In this document: positions 16,033-24,680 of the stretch, one piece after another
Position numbering within the stretch: the stretch's first letter is position 1
How the letters are laid out: each line of letters begins with the position of its first letter
Origin: Roseovarius sp. UBA6167
Lineage (GTDB): Bacteria > Pseudomonadota > Alphaproteobacteria > Rhodobacterales > Rhodobacteraceae
Direction: 5' to 3'
DNA length: 57,428 nucleotides
NCBI GenBank assembly: GCA_002428225.1
Contig: DIUD01000011.1
Coordinates: 1 to 57,428, forward strand
Translations under genes and position numbers: made by a program
Notes under the pieces: generated by a model
Databases searched by the model: none
What the model saw: the letters and a program-made list of their open reading frames with translations, nothing else
Told to the model about the DNA's origin: nothing

Positions 16033-17207
16033 CTTGAGCCTCTCGCGGTGGCAGTACGAGGCCGGCCCAGCACCGTGTTCGAGATGATGTTGCGTTGAAT
16101 CTGGTTGGTTCCCTCGATGATCTGAAGAACCTTGGCATCGCGGAAATAGCGGTTGATCGGCACCTCGCTCGAGATACCCGCCGCCCCGAAAAGCTGAACG
16201 GCATCCTGGGCCACCTGCATCGCGGTGTCGGTGGCGAAACGCTTTGCCATCGCGGCCGCCGCGGCCAGTTCGGTCCCGGTCTTGCCGGCGTCCACCAGGG
16301 CGGCGGCGCGATAGACCAGCAGCCTCGATGCCTCGATGCCGGTTGCCATGTCGGCGATCATCCAGCGCACGCCCTGGAAGTCGGACACCGGCTGCCCGAA
16401 GGCCTGCCGCTCGAGGACGAAGTCGCGCGCCAGTTCCATAGCCCCCTGGGCCAGCCCCACGCCGCGCGCCCCGATGATCGGACGCGACTGGTTGAACGCC
16501 TCCATCACGATCTTGAAGCCCTTGCCCTCGGGGCCGAGCCGGTTGGCGGCGGGCACGATCATGTCCTCGAAGTGCAGGGCGTTCGAAGGCACCCCCCGGG
16601 CACCGAGCTTGTCTTCCTTGCGGCCAAGTTCAAAGCCCTTCGTGCCCTTCTCGACGATGAAGAAGTTGATCTGGCCGGTGCTGTCGCTGGCGCCGGTCTT
16701 GGCCGCGACCAGAACGAAATCGGCGATCGCCGAGTTGGTGCTCCATATCTTCTGGCCATTGATGCGATACGCATCGCCCTCGCGCACCGCGCGGGTGCGG
16801 ATTCCGGCCACGTCCGATCCGCTTTGCGGCTCGGTGACCGCCAGCGCGCCCCGCAGGCTGCCATCGGCCAGGCCGGGCAGAAAGCGCGCCTTCTGCGCCT
16901 CGTCCCCGCCGAACAGGATCGCCCCGAACGGCACCCACTGCACGATCAGCAGATAGGCGGTATTGTAGCAGACGCGCGCCAGTTCCTCGACCGCCACGCA
17001 GGCGGCAAGCTGGCTTCCCATGCCGCCGTGCTCGGCCGGGAAGGGCAGGGTGAACATCCCCAGTTCGCGCAGCAGATCGAACATGTCCTGCGGGTATTCC
17101 CCGCTGCGGTCGATCTCGTGGGCACGGGACGCCACGCGCTCGTTGGCAACACGCCGCACCATCTCCTGCACATTTTTGACATCATCGGGCAGATCAAACA
17201 TCATCAT
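16029..17207 (-). CDS. Acyl-CoA dehydrogenase
   Basis: A 392-residue flavoprotein that introduces an alpha,beta double bond into an acyl-CoA and passes electrons to ETF. Seen: FAD/substrate motif 'LAVTEPQSGSDVAGIRTRAV', 'INGQKIWSTNSA', 'FGQPVSDFQGVRWMIADMAT', and the catalytic-base region 'LQIIEGTNQIQRNIISNTVL' with the usual glutamate near 371. Substrate is unknown. It sits inside an ABC importer operon (4-base overlaps on both sides) and next to a divergent CoA-transferase. I infer oxidation of the imported acid after CoA activation. ETF genes are not in the window. Confidence 0.9.
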   Translation of the reverse strand: MMMFDLPDDVKNVQEMVRRVANERVASRAHEIDRSGEYPQDMFDLLRELGMFTLPFPAEHGGMGSQLAACVAVEELARVCYNTAYLLIVQWVPFGAILFGGDEAQKARFLPGLADGSLRGALAVTEPQSGSDVAGIRTRAVREGDAYRINGQKIWSTNSAIADFVLVAAKTGASDSTGQINFFIVEKGTKGFELGRKEDKLGARGVPSNALHFEDMIVPAANRLGPEGKGFKIVMEAFNQSRPIIGARGVGLAQGAMELARDFVLERQAFGQPVSDFQGVRWMIADMATGIEASRLLVYRAAALVDAGKTGTELAAAAAMAKRFATDTAMQVAQDAVQLFGAAGISSEVPINRYFRDAKVLQIIEGTNQIQRNIISNTVLGRPRTATARGSR

Positions 17208-19072
17208 TCTGGCTTCCTCTCTTCGCGGTTCGCGCCGTCGGCTGCTGCGACCTGCTGCGCGCGTTTGCCGAGATAGGCCTCGATCACGCGAGGATCGCGG
17301 CTGACTTCGGCTGGCAGCCCCTCGGCGATCACCTCGCCGGCGTCAAGCACCACGATCCGGTCGCAAAGCTCCATCACCGCGTGCATTACATGCTCGATGA
17401 TCACCACGGTAATCCCATCCTCGCGCAGACCGCGGATCAGTGCGATTACGCTCGTCACCTCGGTCGGGGTAAGCCCCGCCATGACTTCGTCGAGCAGCAG
17501 AAGGGAGGGACCCGTCGCAAGCGCACGCGCGATCTCCAGCCGGCGCTGCTCGGACAGCGTGAGTTCGGCGCAGGGCACGTCACGGCGATCCCCGAGCCCG
17601 ACACGGGCAAGCACCCGCCCGGCGATGCTGCGGGCTTCGTCGAAGGAGCGGTCGGGAAGGGCCGCCGTGAACACCGCCTCGGCCACTGTGAAGGAGCCGA
17701 AAGTCTGAGTGATCTGAAAGGTCCGCGCGATGCCCAGATGGGTGCATTTGTGCGGGGCCAGCCCGTCGATACGCTGTCCGAACAGGGTTATCCGGCCGCG
17801 GCTTGGCGGAAAGGCACCGCCGAGCAGGTTGAAGAAGGTCGTCTTGCCGGCACCGTTGGGACCGATCAGGCCCAGGATTTCGCCCCGGCGAACCTCGAGA
17901 TCGACCGACCGCAGCGCCACCACGCCGCCAAAGTCGCGGCCCACGCCCTCGGCGATGAGAACCTTTTCACCGTCCTCAAGGTCGGCGGCACGGCGCCGGG
18001 GCAGCGGCTCGCTCGCGGCGGAATGCGGCACGGCCAGGGTGAAACCGGAAAACCACCAGCCGCCCATTGCCCTGCGCAATTGCCCGATAAGCCCCCCCGG
18101 CAGAAGCAGGATCACCGCGACAAGGGCGGCACCATAGACCAGTTGGTGCGAGCCTGCCCCAAGCGACATCAACTGCACACGCATGATCTCGCCCAGGGGA
18201 AAGAGCACAAAGGTGCCCACGACCGGACCCAGAAGCGTTCCGGTGCCGCCGACGACCGAGAACAGCAGGATCAGAATGATCACATGCAGCCCCAGCACCG
18301 AATGCGGGTCAATGAACCCCACGAACTGCGCATAGAAAGCGCCCGCGACCGAGGTCGCCGCGGCGCTGATGGCAAAGGCGAGCTGCTTGGACCAGAAGAG
18401 GTTGATGCCCGATGCCGCCGCTGCGGCCTCGTTGTCTCGGGTGGCACGCCAGATGAAGCCGTAGCGCGAATTAAGAAGCGCCTGCAGCACGAGCAGAAGC
18501 ACGGTGTTCAATGCCGCCACAACGATCAGATAGGGCCAGAGTTCCTCAAAGCGCAGGGCAGCGAGTCCGGTCTCGTCAAGAGGCATGAACAGGCCGTTGG
18601 TGCCGCCCAGCGTCCTGACCCCCGACACCCCGTAGAAAAGCGCATAGGCCAGCGCGAGCGTGAGGAGCGCGAAGACAAGGTGACTGAGCCCTTTGCGGAA
18701 CGGAATGTAACCCGCCACCAGGGCGAGAACGACAGACAGCGCCATGCCAACGATCATCCCCAGCCAGGGACTGACGCCATAGGTGGTCGCGAGGTAGGCG
18801 GTGCAGTAGGCACCGACACCAAAGAAGGCCCCATGGCCAAAGGAAACCTGACCGACATAGCCGCCGATCAGGTTCCAGGCCGTGCACAGGTAGCACCAGA
18901 CCAGCATCATCACGGCGACGCTGACCCAGTAGGAGTTCAGAAATGCGAGGGTGATCACCACCGCTGCCCAGACAAGCAGGATGGCGACCGCGCCCTCGCC
19001 GCGCAGCAGGCCTGCAATGGCCCCCGCCGAGGCCCGGCCGGGACGGGAAGCAGTTTCCGGCGTGCCGCTCAT
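17204..19072 (-). CDS. Fused ABC permease-ATPase (LivM-LivG type)
   Basis: A 622-residue protein. Residues 1-~340 form a LivM-type permease with about ten helices and the family stretch 'GGYVGQVSFGHGAFFGVGAY'. A linker follows, then a LivG-type ATPase from about 366 with Walker A 'LIGPNGAGKTTFF' and 'IARTFQITQTFGSFTVAEAV'. The signature-like 'LTLSEQRRLEIARAL' replaces the more common 'LSYGEQRRLE', and Walker B is 'LLLLDEVMAGL'. LivM and LivG are usually separate; such fusions are known in this transporter family. It overlaps livH and the dehydrogenase by 4 bases each. Confidence 0.9.
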   Translation of the reverse strand: MSGTPETASRPGRASAGAIAGLLRGEGAVAILLVWAAVVITLAFLNSYWVSVAVMMLVWCYLCTAWNLIGGYVGQVSFGHGAFFGVGAYCTAYLATTYGVSPWLGMIVGMALSVVLALVAGYIPFRKGLSHLVFALLTLALAYALFYGVSGVRTLGGTNGLFMPLDETGLAALRFEELWPYLIVVAALNTVLLLVLQALLNSRYGFIWRATRDNEAAAAASGINLFWSKQLAFAISAAATSVAGAFYAQFVGFIDPHSVLGLHVIILILLFSVVGGTGTLLGPVVGTFVLFPLGEIMRVQLMSLGAGSHQLVYGAALVAVILLLPGGLIGQLRRAMGGWWFSGFTLAVPHSAASEPLPRRRAADLEDGEKVLIAEGVGRDFGGVVALRSVDLEVRRGEILGLIGPNGAGKTTFFNLLGGAFPPSRGRITLFGQRIDGLAPHKCTHLGIARTFQITQTFGSFTVAEAVFTAALPDRSFDEARSIAGRVLARVGLGDRRDVPCAELTLSEQRRLEIARALATGPSLLLLDEVMAGLTPTEVTSVIALIRGLREDGITVVIIEHVMHAVMELCDRIVVLDAGEVIAEGLPAEVSRDPRVIEAYLGKRAQQVAAADGANREERKPE

Positions 19073-19944
19073 ATCGTCGCCCCCCGCCCCAGAAGGCCGT
19101 GCGGCCTCAGAAGCAGCGCCGCGCCGAACAGGATGTAAAGCCCCGCCGGCGCCGAGGCGCTGTTGAAGATCGCGCTGGCCAGGGCCTCGGCCACGCCGAA
19201 AGCCAGCGCCGCCACCATCGCACCGCGCAGATCACCCAGGCCGCCCAGCACCACGATCATCAGAGACAGAACGCTGAACTGGAGCCCCACCACCGGGGTG
19301 ACATGATAGAACCCCATCAGGCAGCCTGCCGCTATTGCAAGCGATCCGGTCGCGCCGACAAAGACCCACCTCTGCACACGCCGCACCGGCACACCGCAGA
19401 GTTGGGCCATCACCGGGTCCTCCGCCGTAGCGCGGATGCGGTAGCCCCAGACCGTCGCCGAGAGAAACCAGGCCAGCAGCCCCGACGCCACCAGGGCGAC
19501 GACAAAGCCTATCAGCAGCGGCATGCTGACCACAATGGCACCCAGACGGATCGTCGAGGCCCCGAGTTCGGTCCTGACGTTGAACAGGTCGGCCCCGAAC
19601 CACAGCAGCGCCGCGCTCTGGATCACGAATGACAACCCGATGGTCAGCTGCGCCTGAACGAGAGGGGCGGCGCCGACCACAGGTCGGATGAACAGCACGA
19701 AGACCACCCATCCGATCGCCATCATGGCGGGCACCATCAAGACGCCCGCGAGGAAAGGCGAGACACTCGTGGAGGCGCAGATCAGCACCACGCCATACAT
19801 GCCGACCATGAGCAGGTCTCCGTGGGCGAAGTTCAACACCCCCATGACCCCGAACGCCAGCGCCAGGGCCAGCGCGATGAGCGCATAGATGCCGCCCATC
19901 AGGAACCCCGATACTGCCGCCTGTAGAAGAAGCTCGATGCTCAT
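19069..19944 (-). CDS. Branched-chain-type ABC permease (LivH)
   Basis: A 291-residue inner-membrane permease with eight or so helices and the LivH signature 'AFGVMGVLNFAHGDLLMVGM'. It pairs with the LivM half of the fused neighbour to form the channel. Its stop overlaps the start of the fused permease-ATPase gene, and its start is 45 bases after the binding-protein gene. The substrate is not readable from the permease. Confidence 0.9.
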   Translation of the reverse strand: MSIELLLQAAVSGFLMGGIYALIALALALAFGVMGVLNFAHGDLLMVGMYGVVLICASTSVSPFLAGVLMVPAMMAIGWVVFVLFIRPVVGAAPLVQAQLTIGLSFVIQSAALLWFGADLFNVRTELGASTIRLGAIVVSMPLLIGFVVALVASGLLAWFLSATVWGYRIRATAEDPVMAQLCGVPVRRVQRWVFVGATGSLAIAAGCLMGFYHVTPVVGLQFSVLSLMIVVLGGLGDLRGAMVAALAFGVAEALASAIFNSASAPAGLYILFGAALLLRPHGLLGRGATI

Positions 19945-19989
19945 TCCGCGCGCCCCCGTCCCGTTTGTCTGATTGTTTTGGATTATTTT

Positions 19990-21198
19990 TTATTTCAGAG
20001 GATTGGGCTCTTGAACGGCCACTTCGGGAGGCCAGACAGTGACCTTCTTCGTGCCGCCATCCTTCCACTGGGCGATCAGGTTCTGCGATCCGACGTTGCG
20101 ACCGTGCTCGTCGAATTTGATCCGCGCGAAGGGCGAGATCAGCTGATCGCCGGGGATGTCAATCCCGAGCAGGGCGGCACGAAGGTTCTCGGCCGTCAGC
20201 TCCTGACGGGCTTCGAGCGTCTTCTCCAGCGCGGCCTTGAGCGTATAGGCGCCGCGGTAGCACATCGACGCGTAGCTGGACGGCACGATACCGTGCTTTT
20301 CCTCATAGGCATTCACGAAACGCTGGGCGCGGTCCATGTCGGGGTTGAAGTAGTCCACCGTGCTCAGATTGACGTCTTCGATGAAACCCGGGTCCACCAG
20401 TTGCGGGATGCGCACATCCCCCGGACCGCCACCGATTCCGACAATGTAGGGCTTGAAGTCGAGTTGCTGCATGGCTTGGAGTCCGGCCACCACATCTTCG
20501 GTGTAGCCGGCCCAGATCACGACGTTGGCGCCCGATGTCTGCACCCGCTTGACCGGCGGCAGAAGGTTGCGATCGGCACGCGAATACGGCGCGCTTGCCG
20601 CGATCTCGATGCCCCGGGCCTCCAGCAGGGCTTCGACCCACTCGATGGTTCCGGCCCCGCGCGGGCTGTCTTCATAAAGCAGCGCCGGGACGACATCGCC
20701 TTGCGTCATCAGGTTCTCGACGAAATCCACCACCGTGGCCGCCTCGGAATCGGCGGTGATCTGGTCGGAGAAGTACCATTTGTAACCGCGCTCGAGAAGT
20801 TCGGCCGACACGGCCGACGAGTTCAGAAGCGGCACCCGTGCCTGTTCGGCGAACTGCGCCGCCGCCGAGGTGGCCGCACTGATCTCGCAGCCAAGGATGA
20901 TCGGCGCCCGTTCGAGGCGGGTCAACCGCTCCATCACCTGGCGCACCACCCCCGGATCGCCCTGTGTGTCGTATAGCTGAATCCTCAGCGGCCGACCGGC
21001 GACGCCGCCATCGGCGTTGATGTGCTCTAGGGCGACCGCGACCCCCTTTTGCGTATCCTGACCGATCACGGCGGTCGGTCCCGACAGGGCAGTGATCGCC
21101 GGGATGACGATTTCCTCGGCCTGGGCCTGCGCGGATGACGATGTCAGTGGTACAATCGCGAGGGACAGCCCGAAAGCGGCTCCTAGAAACTTGTTCAT
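19990..21198 (-). CDS. Periplasmic substrate-binding protein (LivK/Peripla_BP_6 type)
   Basis: A 402-residue solute-binding protein with a signal peptide cleaved near 'SSAQAQA' (about residue 27). The two-lobed type I fold starts 'VIPAITALSGPTAVIGQDTQ', with 'ERAPIILGCEISAATSAAAQ' and 'VPLLNSSAVS' in lobe 1. It leads the transporter operon. Members of this family bind branched amino acids, amides, or aromatic and other carboxylates; the ligand here is open. AGGGAG precedes ATG 21198. Confidence 0.9.
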   Translation of the reverse strand: MNKFLGAAFGLSLAIVPLTSSSAQAQAEEIVIPAITALSGPTAVIGQDTQKGVAVALEHINADGGVAGRPLRIQLYDTQGDPGVVRQVMERLTRLERAPIILGCEISAATSAAAQFAEQARVPLLNSSAVSAELLERGYKWYFSDQITADSEAATVVDFVENLMTQGDVVPALLYEDSPRGAGTIEWVEALLEARGIEIAASAPYSRADRNLLPPVKRVQTSGANVVIWAGYTEDVVAGLQAMQQLDFKPYIVGIGGGPGDVRIPQLVDPGFIEDVNLSTVDYFNPDMDRAQRFVNAYEEKHGIVPSSYASMCYRGAYTLKAALEKTLEARQELTAENLRAALLGIDIPGDQLISPFARIKFDEHGRNVGSQNLIAQWKDGGTKKVTVWPPEVAVQEPNPLK

Positions 21199-21549
21199 CG
21201 AGGTTTCTCCCTTTGTCCCGAAGCGGCACCTTGCCCGCGCTGTCCGCAGTTTGCCCGCACTGTCCGCAACTACCGTCAGCCAACGCCGGCGGCACGATCC
21301 AGCTTAAGGGTCTGCTGCCAGAGCGCGGCAAGGGATTTCGTTCGGCCGTCTCTTTCCGCACATATGTGATTGCTCGATCGCGTCGGTTGCGCGCCCGTGG
21401 CGATGCTGTTTCGATGCCTCTTGGGACCGCTCTGGCGGGACGACGCCGGTGCCCGTTGCAAGGCCGCCCGGTGCAGGTCGGTGGCCACCCTCCCGGGGCA
21501 ACGGGACCCGGATCGCGGGTCCAAAGTGCGCGACATCTGGGAGAAGACA
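21199..21549. promoter_or_regulatory. Divergent control region of the catabolic module
   Basis: A 351-bp region between the binding-protein gene (minus) and the CoA-transferase gene (plus). It contains the 20-bp tandem repeat listed separately about 35 bases from the binding-protein ATG, and no coding frame I believe. No regulator gene is adjacent. Confidence 0.5.
21231..21270. repeat. Two 20-bp tandem repeats in divergent promoter
   Basis: TTGCCCGCGCTGTCCGCAGT (21231-21250) is followed at once by TTGCCCGCACTGTCCGCAAC (21251-21270), 17 of 20 positions identical. The 20-bp period would put both copies on about the same helix face, suitable for a cooperatively binding regulator. It may equally be a chance duplication. 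Confidence 0.6.
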
Positions 21550-22743
21550 ATGAACAGCCAGCCGCAGCAGCCAACAGAGGGGGACGGCCCGCTTGCCGGC
21601 TACAGGGTGCTTGATCTTTCGGTCAACGTGCTGGGGCCGGTGGCCACCCAGATCCTCGGCGACATGGGCGCCGACGTCATCAAGATCGAGGCCCCCGACG
21701 GTGACTACACGCGCCAGGTGGGCCCCTCACGCAACGCGAAGATGGGGACGCTGTTCCTCAACATCAACCGCAACAAGCGCTCGGTCGTGCTCGACCTGAA
21801 GAAACCCGACGCACGGGCCACGCTCCTCGAACTGGCACGTTCGTCGGACGTGCTGGTGCATTCGATGCGCCCCGGCGCCGCCGAACGGCTGGGGGTCGAT
21901 TACGAAACGATCCGCGCGATCAATCCCCGCATCATCCACGCCTCGGCGTCGGGCTTCCGGCTGGATAGCGATCGCCGCGACTCGCCTGCTTTCGACGATG
22001 TGATCCAGGGCGCCAGCGGCATAGCCGGGATGATGGCCCGCGCCACCGGCGAGCCGCGCTATTTTCCCACGGTGATCGCCGACAAGCTGTGCGGTTACAT
22101 CCTGGCATCGTCCATCGCGATGGCCTTCGTGTGGCGCGAACGCACCGGTCACGGACAGCAGGTAAACGTGCCGATGATGGATGCGATGGTCAACTTCAAC
22201 CTGATCGAGCATCTCTGGGGCGCAACGCTCGACCGGCCCGATCTGGGCCTGGGCTACAGCCGGGTATTCTCGCCCCATCGCCGGCCATATCCAACGCAGG
22301 ACGGGCACATCTGCGTGATGGCGGCGATGGACAGCCAGTGGTTGCGGCTTTTCGACGCCATAGACCGGCCCGAACTGAGCAGCGATCCGCGCTTTGCCAC
22401 GGCCGAGCTGCGCACCGATCACATAGACGCGCTGTATGAGCTCCTCGCCGAGGCAATTTCCGGGAATACAACCGCCGAGTGGCGCCGGCGGTTCGACGCG
22501 GCCGACGTGCCGAACGGGCCGGTCAACAGCCTGGAGGATCTTCTGGTCGATCCCTACCTGGTCGAGACCGGGTATTTCGAGCGCCATGAGCACCCGACCG
22601 AAGGCGCCTTAGTGACCCCCCGAATATCGGTTCAGTTCTCGGACAGTCCCGGCAAGGTGCGCCGTCTGCCGCCGCGGCTGGGTGAGCACACCGAGGAGGT
22701 GCTCGGCGAAATCCGCACCACGCGCCCCGACATGAACGTTTGA
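21550..22743 (+). CDS. Class III CoA-transferase (CaiB/BaiF family)
   Basis: A 397-residue enzyme that moves CoA between carboxylic acids. Family marks: 'YRVLDLSVNVLGPVATQILG', 'DMGADVIKIEAPDGDYTR', 'NRNKRSVVLDLKKPDAR', the aspartate that forms the acyl anhydride in 'SPAFDDVIQGASGIAGMM', and C-terminal 'DVPNGPVNSLEDLLVDP'. ATG 21550 has GGGAG 7 bases upstream; the longer frame adds a non-homologous leader. It is transcribed away from the ABC/acyl-CoA dehydrogenase operon and likely activates the imported acid. Donor and acceptor are unknown. Confidence 0.88.
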   Translation: MNSQPQQPTEGDGPLAGYRVLDLSVNVLGPVATQILGDMGADVIKIEAPDGDYTRQVGPSRNAKMGTLFLNINRNKRSVVLDLKKPDARATLLELARSSDVLVHSMRPGAAERLGVDYETIRAINPRIIHASASGFRLDSDRRDSPAFDDVIQGASGIAGMMARATGEPRYFPTVIADKLCGYILASSIAMAFVWRERTGHGQQVNVPMMDAMVNFNLIEHLWGATLDRPDLGLGYSRVFSPHRRPYPTQDGHICVMAAMDSQWLRLFDAIDRPELSSDPRFATAELRTDHIDALYELLAEAISGNTTAEWRRRFDAADVPNGPVNSLEDLLVDPYLVETGYFERHEHPTEGALVTPRISVQFSDSPGKVRRLPPRLGEHTEEVLGEIRTTRPDMNV

Positions 22744-22793
22744 TTTCTCATGTTCGGGAGGCTGACAAGAAGTTCCCGTTTTCAGGCGACGCG

Positions 22794-23438
22794 CTAGCCC
22801 CGCCCAGCCTGCGCCGCAAGCGCATAGGCCAGGTCGCCATAACCGGTGAAGCGGTATTCGTAGGCCAGCCCGAGACGGCGCGCGCAATCGCGGGCCCTGG
22901 CACGCAGGGCGGCGTCGTCGGTCTGCGCCAGATAGATCAGCCTGGTGTAATTGCCGAAGATCATGTCGCGCAGTTCGGGGTGCCGGTCGAGGCCCATGGG
23001 TTTCCAGACAAAGGCATCGAACTGCCGCACCAGAAAATCGGTAAGGTAAAAGGCCGAGATTTCGTCCTCATGGGCGGCAAAGCGGTCCAGCCCTTCGTAG
23101 AAGGCGTAGCAATGCGGCCCCGCCACCATCTCGACGCCCATCTCGGCACATTTCGCCTGCAAGAGCCCGCCGGTGCCGCAATCGGCATAGACCACGAAAA
23201 TGCGCTCATAGACGGCGCGGTGGGTCGCCACGGCCTTCTCCACCTCATCGGTAATGCGCTCGGGGGTAAGGTGCAGCTTGGCGGGCAGGCATTGCAGGTC
23301 CATGTGATCCCAGCCGTTGGCGCGTTTGAGGGCGAGGATCTCGTGGGCCAGTGCCCCGCAGGCGACAAGCAGGATGCGCCCCGCGCCAGCCGCCGCCAGC
23401 CCCGTTTCGGTCAGATCCCGGTCGATTCGCGCACCCAT
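22794..23438 (-). CDS. DUF1638 protein
   Basis: A 214-residue DUF1638 protein. The body has 'RILLVACGALAHEILALKRA', a Y-A-D-C-G motif in 'VYADCGTGGLL', and 'MVAGPHCYAFYEGLDRF' with conserved Cys and His. Two or more cysteines and histidines suggest metal or corrinoid handling. DUF1638 genes are found beside corrinoid methyltransferase genes in bacteria and methanogens, and here the next gene upstream encodes a corrinoid protein. The biochemical role is unproven. GGAGGG precedes the ATG. Confidence 0.78.
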   Translation of the reverse strand: MGARIDRDLTETGLAAAGAGRILLVACGALAHEILALKRANGWDHMDLQCLPAKLHLTPERITDEVEKAVATHRAVYERIFVVYADCGTGGLLQAKCAEMGVEMVAGPHCYAFYEGLDRFAAHEDEISAFYLTDFLVRQFDAFVWKPMGLDRHPELRDMIFGNYTRLIYLAQTDDAALRARARDCARRLGLAYEYRFTGYGDLAYALAAQAGRG

Positions 23439-23501
23439 GCCTTGCCCTCCGGATAGAAACGGCCCGCCTGCGGGCAGGCAGCCGTTCGCGCCGTGTCGCG
23501 C

Positions 23502-24206
23502 TCAGCCCGCCGCCAGTCGGTTATGCTTGCGCGACATGAAATCCTTGGCCGTCTCCACCGCCACGGCCGCGTCGCGGCAATACGCGTCGGCCCCGATGGC
23601 GCGGCCGAATTCCTCGTTCAGAGGCGCACCGCCCACCAGAACGATGTAATCGTGGCGCTTGCCCTGTTCCACCAGCGCGTCGATCACGATCTTCATGTAG
23701 GGCATGGTCGTGGTCAGCAGCGCCGACATGCCGAGGATATCCGCCTTTTCGGTCTCCAGCGCCTCGATGTAGTTCTCGGCCGGGGTATTGATCCCGAGAT
23801 CGACCACGTCAAAGCCCGCGCCCTCCATCATCATGCCGACAAGGTTCTTGCCGATGTCGTGGATGTCACCCTTGACGGTGCCGATGACCATCTTGCCGGC
23901 GCGCGGCGCGCCGGTCTCGACCAGAAGCGGCTTGAGAATGGCCATCCCGCCCTTCATCGCATTGGCCGCCAGCAGCACCTCCGGCACGAAGAGGATGCCG
24001 TCGCGGAAATCGTTGCCGACAATGGTCATGGCGCCCACGAGCGCGTCGGTCAGGATGCGGTAGGGTTCCCAGCCGCGCTCGAGAAGGATGTTCACTCCCT
24101 CCTCGATCTCGTCCCGCAGGCCGTCATAGAGGTCGTCGAACATCTGCTCGACCAGTTCCCCGTCGTCGAGTTCCGAAAGGATGATGTCGTCTTCTTGGTC
24201 GGACAT
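23502..24206 (-). CDS. Corrinoid (B12-binding) protein of a methyltransferase system
   Basis: A 234-residue two-domain protein of the MtbC/MttC/MtgC type. The N-terminal helical cap ('GLRDEIEEGVNILLERGWEP', 'FVPEVLLAANAMKGGMAIL') is followed by a Rossmann B12 domain. That domain has the cobalt-ligand motif 'GTVKGDIHDIGKNLVG' (D-x-H-x-x-G), 'SALLTTTMPYMK' and 'VLVGGAPLNEEF'. It carries a methyl group from a methylamine/betaine-type donor to an acceptor. No MttB-like methyltransferase or reactivase is in the window; only DUF1638 is linked. The first 20 residues are acidic. Confidence 0.9.
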   Translation of the reverse strand: MSDQEDDIILSELDDGELVEQMFDDLYDGLRDEIEEGVNILLERGWEPYRILTDALVGAMTIVGNDFRDGILFVPEVLLAANAMKGGMAILKPLLVETGAPRAGKMVIGTVKGDIHDIGKNLVGMMMEGAGFDVVDLGINTPAENYIEALETEKADILGMSALLTTTMPYMKIVIDALVEQGKRHDYIVLVGGAPLNEEFGRAIGADAYCRDAAVAVETAKDFMSRKHNRLAAG

Positions 24207-24539
24207 GCCCGAAATCCCTGAATTGATACGCGCGCGGTGGCCCGGCGCGGCTTTCGTCGATCTGTGGCAAGGCCACCATGCCAATCGCCGCGCGGCCCCT
24301 GCCACGGACCGACCTATAACGGGGATCCGCGCGGAATGTGACTGAATTATCGGCATGAAGATTATCGGTTTTTCGCATGTTGCGGATTCCGGGCCTGTGC
24401 GGATTTTCGCCAACGGGGCGGCGATTTGCACAAGTTTCCGCCGAACACGGCGAGGCGCGGGCGATATGCGCGCCCCGGCCCTTTCGTCCGGTGGCGAATG
24501 CCCCATCTTGGAAGGAGCAGACCAGGAAAGGACGCGACA
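24207..24539. other. Divergent intergenic region, corrinoid gene / small ORF
   Basis: A 333-bp region. On the minus strand it must carry the promoter and leader of the corrinoid-protein gene. A GTGGCA...TGCCAC pairing (24268-24325 area) suggests some leader structure, but I cannot assign a riboswitch class. The plus strand holds the ribosome site of the 43-residue ORF. Confidence 0.4.
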
Positions 24540-24671
24540 ATGCGCACAACCCTCATTCTGATACAGGCCGGATTCCTGAGCGCCATGGCGGTGATCGGCG
24601 CGGCCAGCGTGGACACGCCAGCCTGCCCGCTCCCTGCGGCGAACGCCCAGCATTGCGACCTGACGAAGTAG
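24540..24671 (+). CDS. Small secreted or membrane peptide, unknown
   Basis: A 43-residue ORF: a hydrophobic N-terminal segment 'LILIQAGFLSAMAVIGAASV' followed by a short tail with two cysteines (residues 29 and 39) that could form a disulphide outside the membrane. AGGAAAGGA lies 6 bases before the ATG. It lies 9 bases from the convergent ccmG stop. I do not recognise a family; it may be real given the ribosome site and signal-like sequence. Confidence 0.5.
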   Translation: MRTTLILIQAGFLSAMAVIGAASVDTPACPLPAANAQHCDLTK

Positions 24672-24680
24672 GGGGCGGCC

